Part shown: one piece after another, positions 8,534 to 16,105 of the stretch
Position numbering within the stretch: the first letter of the stretch is position 1
Layout: each line of letters starts with the position of its first letter
Source of the DNA: Pseudomonas sp. C1C7
Lineage (GTDB): Bacteria > Pseudomonadota > Gammaproteobacteria > Pseudomonadales > Pseudomonadaceae
Direction of reading: 5' to 3'
DNA length: 64,000 nucleotides
Assembly: GCF_013359595.1 (NCBI RefSeq)
Contig: NZ_JABFMP010000007.1
Location: forward strand, 62,001 to 126,000
Program-made: the position numbers and the translations under genes
Notes under the pieces: model-generated
The model's input: only the letters and a program-made list of their open reading frames with translations
The model's database searches: none
Told to the model about the DNA's origin: nothing

Positions 8534-9784
8534 TCAGATCCAGGAATGGCGAGCCGGCAAAGTGCCGTTCAGGTGATAGGCGCCGACCGCGTGATACTTC
8601 CAGCGCACGGGGTCGTGCAGGGTGTGCACGCGGGCGTTGCGCCAGTGGCGGTCGAGGTTGAATTCGGCGAGGGTGGCGCGGCTGCCGGCCAGCTCGAACA
8701 GTTTTTCGCTGGCCTGCAACGCGATCTCGGTGGTCAGCACTTTGGCTTCGGCCACGGCAATCGAGGCGCGGGCGGCGGACTCGGCAGTGAGCGGCGCGGC
8801 GCTGACCTGATCGAGCACTTGCCCGGCCTTGCGCAACAGGGCTTCGGCGGCGTGCAGTTCGATCTTCAGCTTGCCGATATCGGCGATCACGTAGAGGTCA
8901 TCGCTGGCGCGCTCCACGTTGGCATCGACCCATGGCCGCGCGCGGGTTTTAACGAATTCGATGGCGTCATCGATGGCGCCCCGGGCGATGCCGGCGTCGA
9001 TGGCGGCCTGGATCAGTTGGGAGATCGAGCCCTGAGTATTGGGCTTTTCGTTGATCTTCCAGTTGTCGATCACCAGATCGGCGTCGACCTGCACGTTGTT
9101 CAGCACAATGGTGCCGCTGGCGGTGGTGCGCTGACCGAAGCCGGACCAGTCATCGACGATGCGCAGCCCCGGTGTGCCACGCCGCACGAAAGCCAGCACT
9201 TGCTTGCCGTCGTCGTTGAGCGCCTTGACCGCGACCCAGTGGGCAAACAGCGCGCCGGTGGAATAGAACTTCTGCCCGTTGAGGACGAAACCCTCGTCTC
9301 TGGCGGTGATGCGCGCCTTGAGTTCAAGGGTGTTTTTGGTGCCGCGTTCCGGGCCTGCGTTGCCGATGCGCCAGCCTTCGAGCACGGTTTTGAACAGGTG
9401 CTTTTTCTGCGCTTGGGTGGCGCTGCCGAGCACCAGATTGATGATGCCGAACTGGTTCTGCGGGATCTGCCCGAGCGCCGGGTCGGCCGCGGAAATGATC
9501 GCGAAGACTTCGGCGACGGTGACGAACGAAACCTGCGGCCCACCGTACTCACGCGGGATGGCAATGCTGCCCAGGCCGCTGCGGGTGAACTGTTCGATTT
9601 CCGACCACGGCAGCTTGCGCTGCTGATCACGCTTGGCCGCCTGCAGGCGCGCGACTTGCGCCAGCTCTTGGGCGGCCTTGATGGCTTGTGCGTCGCTGCG
9701 CAGCACTTGCGCGGGCAACAACAGCGGGGCGATGTCCAGATCACTCTGGACGACTGCGTCTGCCAGACTGGACATCACTGCCAC
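8534..9784 (-). CDS. sfnB: SfnB-family oxidoreductase (acyl-CoA dehydrogenase/DszC fold), copy 2
   Basis: This 416-residue paralogue heads the six-gene sulfur operon. It shares with copy 1 the segments DDWSGFGQRTT, LDRHWRNARV and HTLHDPVRWKYHAVG, but is clearly divergent elsewhere (for example ALFAHWVAVKALNDD versus AIYAQRIPTSVIDEN), so the duplication is old and the substrates may differ. The ATG at 9784 is taken; a second ATG lies three codons downstream. An AT-rich palindrome about 150 bases upstream (9935-9955) resembles those before tcyJ and tauA and could be the sulfur-starvation control site. Confidence 0.87.
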   Translation of the reverse strand: MAVMSSLADAVVQSDLDIAPLLLPAQVLRSDAQAIKAAQELAQVARLQAAKRDQQRKLPWSEIEQFTRSGLGSIAIPREYGGPQVSFVTVAEVFAIISAADPALGQIPQNQFGIINLVLGSATQAQKKHLFKTVLEGWRIGNAGPERGTKNTLELKARITARDEGFVLNGQKFYSTGALFAHWVAVKALNDDGKQVLAFVRRGTPGLRIVDDWSGFGQRTTASGTIVLNNVQVDADLVIDNWKINEKPNTQGSISQLIQAAIDAGIARGAIDDAIEFVKTRARPWVDANVERASDDLYVIADIGKLKIELHAAEALLRKAGQVLDQVSAAPLTAESAARASIAVAEAKVLTTEIALQASEKLFELAGSRATLAEFNLDRHWRNARVHTLHDPVRWKYHAVGAYHLNGTLPARHSWI

Positions 9785-9934
9785 TCCTTGGCGACACGCA
9801 ATGCCCTGGCGATCTGCACTGGGGTGATTGTGTTCCGGACCATACCTACCTCACATCTCATGGAAACGCCGCTTCGCGGCGAACGAAAACAAGAATGTCC
9901 GGTGGTCCGGTGTATATACCCTAAGCGTTTATAA

Positions 9935-9955
9935 AAAAGTTATGAACTAACTTTT
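9935..9955. promoter_or_regulatory. AT-rich palindrome, candidate sulfur-control operator
   Basis: Arms aaaagtta (9935-9942) and taactttt (9948-9955) are perfect and flank 5 bases. The site lies about 150 bases before the first gene of the sfnB operon in the only AT-rich part of the gap. CysB-type regulators bind AT-rich partial palindromes, but the assignment is inference. Confidence 0.4.
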
Positions 9956-9985
9956 AGGAATATACATAGAAGAGGCAAAACCGAT

Positions 9986-10124
9986 CCCTGTAGCAGCTGG
10001 CGAAGCCTGCGTCCGGCTGCGCAGCAGTCGCAAAATCAGCCGGCGCGGTGTTTCAGGTAAACCTCGCACTCAGGATTTACGACTGCTGCGCAGCCGGACG
10101 CAGGCTTCGCCAGCTGCTACAGGG
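9986..10124. repeat. long REPIN with perfect 45-base arms (class D)
   Basis: The arm at 9986-10030 is the exact reverse complement of 10080-10124. The core runs tgtagcagctggcgaagcct, and the loop is 49 bases. Shorter relatives of this core occur at 3269-3300 and 48982-49017. Confidence 0.85.
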
Positions 10125-10126
10125 GT

Positions 10127-10843
10127 TCAGCGTTTGGAGGAGGATGATTGGGTGCAGCCGATTTTCAGGGTGCGGGCAGGGGCCCAGCGGGAGTTGTTGC
10201 CGACGCGGTCGAGGATGCAGTAGGTGACTTCCAGGCGCAGGTCTTCGCCGGCTTCGAGGATGATGGTGGGCGGCACCCAGAGCTGGATGGGCAGGCCTAC
10301 ATCGCAGACTTTCAGCGCAGGCAAGTCCATGCGCGCATCGCCCCAGCGCAGGGTGATTTCGTCGCCCTCGGCCATGTTCAGGTAAGGCTCGATGGTCAGC
10401 GGTACGCCGCGCCGGATCTGCCGTGCATTGAGCCCCCGGCGGCGGATGGTGGCGGGCAGATCCACCGGCGCCAGGAACTGATTTTCCTCATCGCCCAGAG
10501 AACCACCGGGGCAGTCGAGTTTGATCTGCACCCGCGTCGCCACCGACAGCGCGGGGCTTGTGCCGACCTGCATCACCCGGTAATGCACCCAGGTGGCGCC
10601 GCTGGCGATGAAGCTTTCCGGTACCCGCAGGCTGACCCTGTGGCCAACGTCCTGCGCCGTCACCACGCGGGAGGCGACGAAGAGGCCGTCCCAGAACAGT
10701 TCGATCAGATCGCCCTTGTCCATGTCGGCGTACGGCCTTACCTCGACCCGCAGGTGGTTCGCCGCGAGGCAATTGATACCTTCCTTGCTGATTTGCGGCA
10801 GGGTCGGTGGTGCCAGGGACGGTATGCGTGAGATGCAATTCAT
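10127..10843 (-). CDS. hypothetical protein with two internal repeats
   Basis: I do not recognise a named family for this 238-residue protein. The start at 10843 is supported by a strong ribosome site (AAGGAGAG, 6 bases before the ATG). It has no signal peptide or membrane helix. Two copies of a ~90-residue beta-rich module are visible, about residues 22-108 and 133-229; aligned anchors are YADMDKGDLIELFWDG (38-53) and YLNMAEGDEITLRWGD (154-169), each followed by an alternating hydrophobic pattern and a VPES/VPPT turn. This resembles the Ig-like repeat modules found in many Pseudomonas proteins of unknown role. It stands alone, with a REPIN directly after its stop. Confidence 0.75.
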   Translation of the reverse strand: MNCISRIPSLAPPTLPQISKEGINCLAANHLRVEVRPYADMDKGDLIELFWDGLFVASRVVTAQDVGHRVSLRVPESFIASGATWVHYRVMQVGTSPALSVATRVQIKLDCPGGSLGDEENQFLAPVDLPATIRRRGLNARQIRRGVPLTIEPYLNMAEGDEITLRWGDARMDLPALKVCDVGLPIQLWVPPTIILEAGEDLRLEVTYCILDRVGNNSRWAPARTLKIGCTQSSSSKR

Positions 10844-11191
10844 GGGGTATCTCTCCTTGAAGTCGTTCAGCGAAATCCATTTCTGAAACTGGGAAGGAAG
10901 TTTGACTTTGCTTTGAAATAGCCGGTGGGGTCGTTAGATAAAAGTTGTGCTGAATGGGAGTCAATAGCGCAACTTGCATATAGGCAGGATCAGCCGTTAT
11001 TCAGAAGATTCCTACGCCTGGAAGTCAATAAACGAGGGCGTCAGTCGAAAAAGACCATGAATATCGGGATGCAGGAAAAACAAACGAAGAATCGCGCGAC
11101 ACATAACTATGTAGCGCACCTATTCGAATAAGTTGTTTTCGGGGGGAGGTAACTTCCATCCATGGAAGTTGGGGTTTCTACGATGGAAACA
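10844..11191. other. 348-base AT-richer intergenic gap
   Basis: The gap lies between the tcyN stop and the hypothetical gene's start. It contains the latter's leader and two small inverted repeats next to tcyN: aacttcca/tggaagtt (11151-11170) and gtttc/gaaac (11174-11190). Neither has a T-tract on the tcyN strand. No ORF has convincing coding character; a 68-codon frame at 10925-11131 is discussed under rejected items. Confidence 0.6.
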
Positions 11192-11947
11192 TCATGCGTG
11201 CGAGTTGTTCAGAAACTTGCTCAAAAACTGTTTCGTCCGCTCTTCTTTCGGGTTGGCAAACAGCGCCTTCGCTTCGCCTTGCTCGACGATCACGCCCTTG
11301 TCGAAGAACACCACACGGTTGGCCACATCGCGAGCGAAGGCCATTTCGTGGGTGACGATGACCATGGTGCGATTCTCCTGGGCCAGGCCCCGGATCGTCG
11401 CCAGCACTTCGCCCACAAGCTCAGGGTCCAGTGCCGAGGTCGGTTCGTCGAACAGGATCACTTCCGGTTCCATCGCCAGTGCGCGGGCAATCGCCACCCG
11501 TTGTTGCTGACCGCCGGAGAGGCGGCGTGGGTAAGCGTCTTCCTTGCCTGCCAGGCCAACCTTGGCCAACAGCTTTTTCGCCAGGGCCACGGCATCGTTA
11601 CGCGGGACCTTCTTTACGATGATCGGGCCTTCGATGACGTTTTCCAGAGCGGTGCGATGGGGAAACAGGTTGAAGTTCTGGAACACGAAGCCCACGTGCT
11701 GGCGCAGGGTGCGCACCAGGCCTTGCTGCTGGACCAACGGGCGGCTGCTATCGATCTCGATATCGCCGACCTTGATCCGGCCGCTGGTGGGTTCTTCCAG
11801 GAAGTTCAGGCAGCGCAGGAACGTGGTCTTGCCCGAGCCGCTGGGCCCGATGATCGCCACGACCTCACCTTCCTTCACTTGCAGATCGATGCCGTTGAGC
11901 ACGACGTGACCCTTGAACTGCTTTGTCAGTTTTTCCACGGCAATCAT
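11192..11947 (-). CDS. tcyN: cystine/polar amino acid ABC transporter ATP-binding protein
   Basis: This 251-residue ATPase of the polar amino acid (PAAT) class powers the TcyL-type permease. Walker A is GPSGSGKT at 34-41, followed by the LSGGQQQRVAIARAL signature and Walker B ILFDEPTSALDP. The length and the lack of a C-terminal regulatory domain match TcyN/YecC of the E. coli cystine system. It is the last gene of tcyJ-tcyL-tcyN and begins 4 bases after the permease stop. Proximity to dcyD and epsC supports a role in cystine and related thiol amino acid uptake. Confidence 0.9.
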   Translation of the reverse strand: MIAVEKLTKQFKGHVVLNGIDLQVKEGEVVAIIGPSGSGKTTFLRCLNFLEEPTSGRIKVGDIEIDSSRPLVQQQGLVRTLRQHVGFVFQNFNLFPHRTALENVIEGPIIVKKVPRNDAVALAKKLLAKVGLAGKEDAYPRRLSGGQQQRVAIARALAMEPEVILFDEPTSALDPELVGEVLATIRGLAQENRTMVIVTHEMAFARDVANRVVFFDKGVIVEQGEAKALFANPKEERTKQFLSKFLNNSHA

Positions 11948-11951
11948 GGGG

Positions 11952-12617
11952 TCAGGACTCCTGGTCGTGCCGATTGACCCGGGCTTCCAGCTGGTTCTGC
12001 AGGTGCGACAGCACCGAGGCCAGAACCCAGTAGATCAGCGCGGCGGCAAGATACATGGTGAACACTTCGAAGGTACGGGCGGTGATCAGTTGCGCCTGAC
12101 GGAACAGCTCCGGCACCTGAATGGTGGCTGCCAGAGCGGTGTCCTTGACCAGGGAAATGAAGCTGTTGCCCAGTGGCGGCAACGCGGTGCGCATCGCCTG
12201 CGGAATGATCGCCCGGCGCAGGGTCTGCGCGCGGGTCATGCCGATACTGGCCGCCGCTTCCCATTGGCCGCGCTCGATGGAGCTGATCGCGGCACGCAGG
12301 ATTTCACAGGCGTAGGCGGCCATGTTCAGTGAGAAGCCGATCAGGGCCGCGGGCAGCGGATCGAGTTCCAGACCCATTTGCGGCAGGCCGTAATAGATCA
12401 CGAACAGTTGCACCAGCAACGGCGTGCCGCGAAAGAACGACACGTAGATGCGGGCGATCCAGCTGACCAGTTTCAGGCGCGACAAACGCATCAGCGCCAG
12501 GCCGAAGCCCATCACCAGGCCGAAGAACATCCCGCCCAGGCTCAGGATCACTGTGTAGTACGCGCCCTTGAGCAGAAAGGGCGCGGAGTCCAGTGCGAGT
12601 TGGAAAGCTTCTCCCAT
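11952..12617 (-). CDS. tcyL: cystine ABC transporter permease
   Basis: This 221-residue inner-membrane permease of the HisM/YecS type contains the EAA docking loop around WEAAASIGMTRAQTLRR followed by IIPQAMR. About four to five membrane segments are apparent. The ATG at 12617 overlaps the stop of the binding-protein gene by one base, so the two are translationally coupled. Family and context point to L-cystine as the main substrate. Confidence 0.9.
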   Translation of the reverse strand: MGEAFQLALDSAPFLLKGAYYTVILSLGGMFFGLVMGFGLALMRLSRLKLVSWIARIYVSFFRGTPLLVQLFVIYYGLPQMGLELDPLPAALIGFSLNMAAYACEILRAAISSIERGQWEAAASIGMTRAQTLRRAIIPQAMRTALPPLGNSFISLVKDTALAATIQVPELFRQAQLITARTFEVFTMYLAAALIYWVLASVLSHLQNQLEARVNRHDQES

Positions 12618-13411
12618 TATTTGGTGACGTCAGCTTGGAAGTACTTCTGCGAGAGCTTGGCCAGGGTGCCGTCGGCGCGCAGCTTCTCGATTGCCTTGTT
12701 CAGCGCGTCCAGCAGTTCAGGCTCGCCTTTGCGCAGGGCGATGCCGGCTTCCTGACGGGAGAACGCAGCGCCTGCGGCGGTGGTGTCCTTGGCTTTCTGG
12801 GCGTATTCCAGCGCGGCCAGACGGTCGATCAGAATGGCGTCGATGCGGCCGTTGCGCAGGTCCTGGAACTTGGTCGGATCATCGTCGTAGGTCTTGATGA
12901 TGGCTTTGGGCTGATTGTCCTTGAGCCACTGCTCGTAGTTGGTGCCCAGGCCCACACCGACTTTCTTGCCGGCCAGGTCATCGGCGGACTTGATCGAACC
13001 CGCGTTCTTGGTCAGCACCAGGGCCTGAATACCGGAAACGGTGTACGGCTCGGAGAAGTCATACTTTTTCTTGCGCTCTTCGGAGATGGTCACCTGGTTG
13101 ACCACAGCGTCCAGACGCTTGGATTCCAGCGCCGCGAGGATGCCGTCCCACTTGGTCGGTTGCAGCTTGGCCTTCACGCCCAGCTCCTTGGCCAGGGCTT
13201 CGGACAGCTCGACTTCGAAACCGGACAGCTTGCCGTCGGCATCGACGAAGCTGAACGGTGGGTAGGTGCCTTCAAGGCCGATGTTGATTACACCTTTTTC
13301 CTTGATTTGTTGCAGCTGCTCACCGGCAACGGCGTTGCCGATCAGGCCGGCGCTCAGTGCCAGGCCCAGCGAACCCACCAGCAGATTTCGACGTAGTGCG
13401 GAAAAATTCAT
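12617..13411 (-). CDS. tcyJ: cystine-binding periplasmic protein
   Basis: This 264-residue protein is a solute-binding protein of family 3 (FliY/TcyJ type). Residues 1-29 form a signal peptide ending in GNAVAGEQ. Typical landmarks are GLEGTYPPFSFVDADGKLSGFEVEL, the arginine-containing ligand loop KRLDAVVNQVTIS and DLAGKKVGVGLGTNYEQWL. It is the first gene of the operon. Its 240-base upstream gap carries an AT-rich palindrome (13559-13583) and a REP palindrome (13613-13646). Confidence 0.9.
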   Translation of the reverse strand: MNFSALRRNLLVGSLGLALSAGLIGNAVAGEQLQQIKEKGVINIGLEGTYPPFSFVDADGKLSGFEVELSEALAKELGVKAKLQPTKWDGILAALESKRLDAVVNQVTISEERKKKYDFSEPYTVSGIQALVLTKNAGSIKSADDLAGKKVGVGLGTNYEQWLKDNQPKAIIKTYDDDPTKFQDLRNGRIDAILIDRLAALEYAQKAKDTTAAGAAFSRQEAGIALRKGEPELLDALNKAIEKLRADGTLAKLSQKYFQADVTK

Positions 13412-13558
13412 GACTAGCCCCTGTGTTTTCTTATGGAAGTTGCGTTTGGAAAGGTTGGCGAAAACGGGAATTGGACGACAGCGCTATCCTGCCTTAAAGC
13501 AGCGTATGCGTCTCTCGGGAAATTCGCCTATAGGATGACTATATGATGGCGTTATTAG

Positions 13559-13583
13559 ATTAGAAAATAATAAATTTTCTAAT
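13559..13583. promoter_or_regulatory. AT-rich palindrome upstream of tcyJ
   Basis: Perfect arms attagaaaat (13559-13568) and attttctaat (13574-13583) flank the 5-base loop aataa. The position, about 150-170 bases before the tcyJ ATG, parallels the palindrome before the sfnB operon, which has the same loop length. A CysB-like or other LysR-type regulator is a plausible ligand. Confidence 0.45.
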
Positions 13584-13612
13584 CGTTATCTCTTTTATGA
13601 ATATAAACATCA

Positions 13613-13646
13613 CCCTGTAGGAGCGAGCATGCTCGCTCCTACAGGG
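13613..13646. repeat. loopless 34-base REP palindrome
   Basis: The 17-base half ccctgtaggagcgagca is directly followed by its exact reverse complement. It lies 9 bases from the dcyD stop (13656) and belongs to the gtaggagcgag REP family. Confidence 0.75.
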
Positions 13647-13655
13647 ACAGCGTTG

Positions 13656-14663
13656 TTACAGAAAGTCCTTATAGGCAAACAACGCCGGCGCCCCGCCGGT
13701 GTGCAGGAAGATGATCGGGCCATCGTCGAAGCGCTGACGCCCGATGCCATCCAGCAATCCCGCCATGGCCTTGCCGGTGTACACCGGATCCAGCAGCAGG
13801 CCTTCCTGACCTGCCACCAGCTTCACCGCCGCCAGCGTCCCGGCATTCGGCTCGCCGTAGCGCGGTGCGAAGTATTCGTCCCACAACTCGACCTTGAAGC
13901 TGTCCGGCAGGCTCACACCCAAAAGTTCGGCGGTGCGTTCGGCCAGGCCCTGAACCTTCGGCAACTGATCTTCTTCGCTACGGGAAACCGTGACGCCGAT
14001 CACCGGCAGATCCGGCAGGGCTTCGTTCAATGCCAGCGCCAGACCGCTGTGGGTGCCGGCGCTGCCCGAGGCCAGAACCACCGCGGCGAAATTCAGGCCG
14101 GTGTCCTTGATCTGCTCGGCCAGTTCCAGGCCGGCACGCACATAACCCAGGGCGCCCAGGGCGTTGGAGCCACCAATCGGCACCAGATACGGCTTCTTGC
14201 CGTTGCTGCGCAGACGGGCCGCCAGGGCGTGCAATTGCTCGTCGGCGTTGTCGAGGTTTTCCACCAGTTCGACCTTGGCATCGAACAGATCGAGCAACAG
14301 GCGATTGCCGTTGCCGACGTAGTTGGGGTCTTCGGTACTGAGCGGGTTTTCCAGCAGGGCGACGCAGCCCAGGCCCAGTTTGGCGGCAATGGCGGCGGTC
14401 TGGCGCACGTGGTTGGATTGCAGGGCGCCGGCGGTGATCAGGGTGTCGGCACCCTGGGCCAGGGCATCGGCGCACAGGTATTCGAGTTTGCGCAGCTTGT
14501 TGCCGCCCATCGCCAGAGGTGTCAGGTCATCGCGTTTGACGTACACGTCGCGCCCGAGCCAGGTCGACAGGCGTTCGAGTTTTTCCAGGGCGGTGGGCTG
14601 ACCGAGCAGGTCGAGACGATTAAAACGGGCAAGCTGTTGTTTGATCAGCTGTTGATTGATCAT
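13656..14663 (-). CDS. dcyD: D-cysteine desulfhydrase
   Basis: This 335-residue PLP enzyme of the tryptophan-synthase-beta fold converts D-cysteine to pyruvate, H2S and ammonia. The PLP-binding lysine is K56 in [11 protein letters not shown], and the ligand loop [13 protein letters not shown] follows. Length and motifs match DcyD/YedO; ACC deaminase is a close relative, so the call depends on context. It sits beside the cystine importer (same strand, separate promoter region) and faces epsC across a 190-base divergent gap, consistent with a cysteine/cystine turnover locus. Confidence 0.85.
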   Translation of the reverse strand: MINQQLIKQQLARFNRLDLLGQPTALEKLERLSTWLGRDVYVKRDDLTPLAMGGNKLRKLEYLCADALAQGADTLITAGALQSNHVRQTAAIAAKLGLGCVALLENPLSTEDPNYVGNGNRLLLDLFDAKVELVENLDNADEQLHALAARLRSNGKKPYLVPIGGSNALGALGYVRAGLELAEQIKDTGLNFAAVVLASGSAGTHSGLALALNEALPDLPVIGVTVSRSEEDQLPKVQGLAERTAELLGVSLPDSFKVELWDEYFAPRYGEPNAGTLAAVKLVAGQEGLLLDPVYTGKAMAGLLDGIGRQRFDDGPIIFLHTGGAPALFAYKDFL

Positions 14664-14854
14664 GGTTCCGTTACTGGCGGGGAATGATCACTGGACTATA
14701 GGCACGGCCAAAAGCCGGGGCAACCGCCAATCGCTTATAGCCAAACGTGCTTGATCCAGCACTATTGGTTCTTAATTTGCCGCACGCGCCTTGCCGTAGA
14801 GTAATCGCCGTCAGTGCGGCCAGACAGTCCGGTCGCCCGTGAGGAGTTTTTACC

Positions 14855-15781
14855 GTGAGTGAGCGTTCCAGCCATTGGCAATTGCAGACCATCGTCACCC
14901 AACTGCGCGGCGCACGTGACCAGTGGCGTGCACAGAACGGCCGCGCCAGCACCGAGCAGGGCGGTCGCGAGTTGCCGTCCCGGGCGGCCATGGCGGAGAT
15001 TCTCGAGGCGCTGTGCGGGGCGCTGTTTCCGATGCGCCTGGGGCCGGTTGATCTGCGCGAGGAGAGCGAGGACTTCTACGTCGGCCACACTCTGGATAGG
15101 GCGTTGAACGCCTTGCTGGCGCAGGCACGATTGGAACTGCGTTATGCCGCGCGCCATGGCGCCCAGGCCGAGGCTGAGGTCGAGGCCAGGACGATCCAGA
15201 TCATTCAGGATTTCGCCCTCGCGTTGCCGGGGCTGCGCAGCCTGCTGGATACCGATGTGCTGGCCGCTTATCACGGTGACCCGGCGGCGCGCAGCGTCGA
15301 TGAAGTGCTGCTGTGCTACCCGGGAATCCTGGCGGTGATTCACCATCGCCTGGCCCACCATCTGTATCGCGCAGGCTTGCCGTTGCTGGCGCGGATCAGC
15401 GCGGAAATCGCCCACTCGGCCACCGGTATCGACATTCACCCGGGCGCGCAGATCGGCCGCAGTTTCTTCATCGACCACGGCACCGGCGTGGTGATCGGCG
15501 AGACGGCGATCATTGGCGAGCGGGTGCGGATTTATCAGGCGGTGACCCTGGGCGCCAAGCGCTTCCCGGCGGACGAGGACGGTCAGTTGCAGAAGGGCCA
15601 GCCACGCCATCCGATTGTCGAGGACGACGTGGTGATCTACGCCGGCGCGACGATTTTGGGACGAATCACCATCGGCAAGGGCACCACCATCGGCGGCAAC
15701 GTCTGGCTGACCCGCAGCGTGCCACCGGGAAGCAACCTGACGCAGGCGAGTTTGCAGGTTGATGACGGTACGCAGAAGTAA
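14855..15781 (+). CDS. epsC: serine O-acetyltransferase, EpsC type
   Basis: This 308-residue enzyme makes O-acetyl-L-serine, the carbon skeleton for cysteine. Translation starts at a GTG (14855) preceded by GAGGAG 8 bases upstream. The N-terminal ~170 residues form the helical SAT domain, and the left-handed beta-helix with hexapeptide repeats begins near HSATGIDIHPGAQIG and continues through FFIDHGTGVVIGETAII. The long N-terminal domain distinguishes it from the ~260-residue CysE. It is transcribed away from dcyD and ends 42 bases before a REPIN. Confidence 0.9.
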   Translation: MSERSSHWQLQTIVTQLRGARDQWRAQNGRASTEQGGRELPSRAAMAEILEALCGALFPMRLGPVDLREESEDFYVGHTLDRALNALLAQARLELRYAARHGAQAEAEVEARTIQIIQDFALALPGLRSLLDTDVLAAYHGDPAARSVDEVLLCYPGILAVIHHRLAHHLYRAGLPLLARISAEIAHSATGIDIHPGAQIGRSFFIDHGTGVVIGETAIIGERVRIYQAVTLGAKRFPADEDGQLQKGQPRHPIVEDDVVIYAGATILGRITIGKGTTIGGNVWLTRSVPPGSNLTQASLQVDDGTQK

Positions 15782-15823
15782 CAGACAAGCCCCCTCGCCA
15801 CAAATAGCCGCCGGCAGCCCCAT

Positions 15824-15915
15824 CTGTAGGAGCTGTCGAGTGAAACGAGGCTGCGATCTTTTCAAGGTCCCACAAGATCAAAATCAAAAGATCGCAGCCT
15901 TCGGCAGCTCCTGCA
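15824..15915. repeat. REPIN, class A (gatcgcagcc family)
   Basis: The left arm is 15824-15862 with an inserted, mismatched middle (tcgagtgaaacga). The right arm is 15887-15915. The outer ends are gtaggagct and its complement, and the inner ends are ctgcgatctttt and aaaagatcgcag. Confidence 0.75.
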
Positions 15916-15991
15916 GGCGCTCCAACTCCCACCTCCCGCAACCGACCGCTCAGCCCTGCGATTGGTCCTTAGCCTGCTATTCATGTTTAAA

Positions 15992-16007
15992 TTGAACGTT
16001 CATTCAA
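15992..16007. promoter_or_regulatory. BetI-like operator upstream of betT
   Basis: TTGAACGTTCATTCAA at 15992-16007 is an imperfect palindrome centred on GAACGTTC. It resembles the TTGAACGTTCAA-like sites bound by BetI, the choline-responsive repressor of bet genes. It lies about 100 bases before the betT ATG. No betI gene is in the window, so control in trans is inferred. Confidence 0.5.
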
Positions 16008-16105
16008 GTTAAACCGGTGGTTCGCCGCCCGCTCACAACAGGAGGCTTGCCTTTGCTGAGTCCGATTTCCACAGCCGCGTTTTACCGCTTCGAGGTGCAC
16101 CGTTC

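Larger units (their letters stand above)
9785..10126. other. 342-base intergenic region upstream of the sfnB operon
   Basis: This gap separates the sfnB operon from the end of the 238-residue hypothetical gene. It holds the operon leader, an AT-rich stretch around 9915-9975 with a palindrome (9935-9955), and a long REPIN (9986-10124). No convincing small ORF was seen. Confidence 0.7.
15782..16105. other. 324-base gap between epsC and betT
   Basis: The gap contains a half copy of the ccccctcgccaca element (15790-15802), a class A REPIN (15824-15915) and a BetI-like operator (15992-16007) in the betT leader. No gene is visible. Confidence 0.7.

Noticed and set aside
10925-11131. A 68-codon plus-strand frame in the gap before tcyN
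   Set aside because: No ribosome site, no family, atypical composition and a position in a lower-GC gap; could be a remnant but nothing supports translation.
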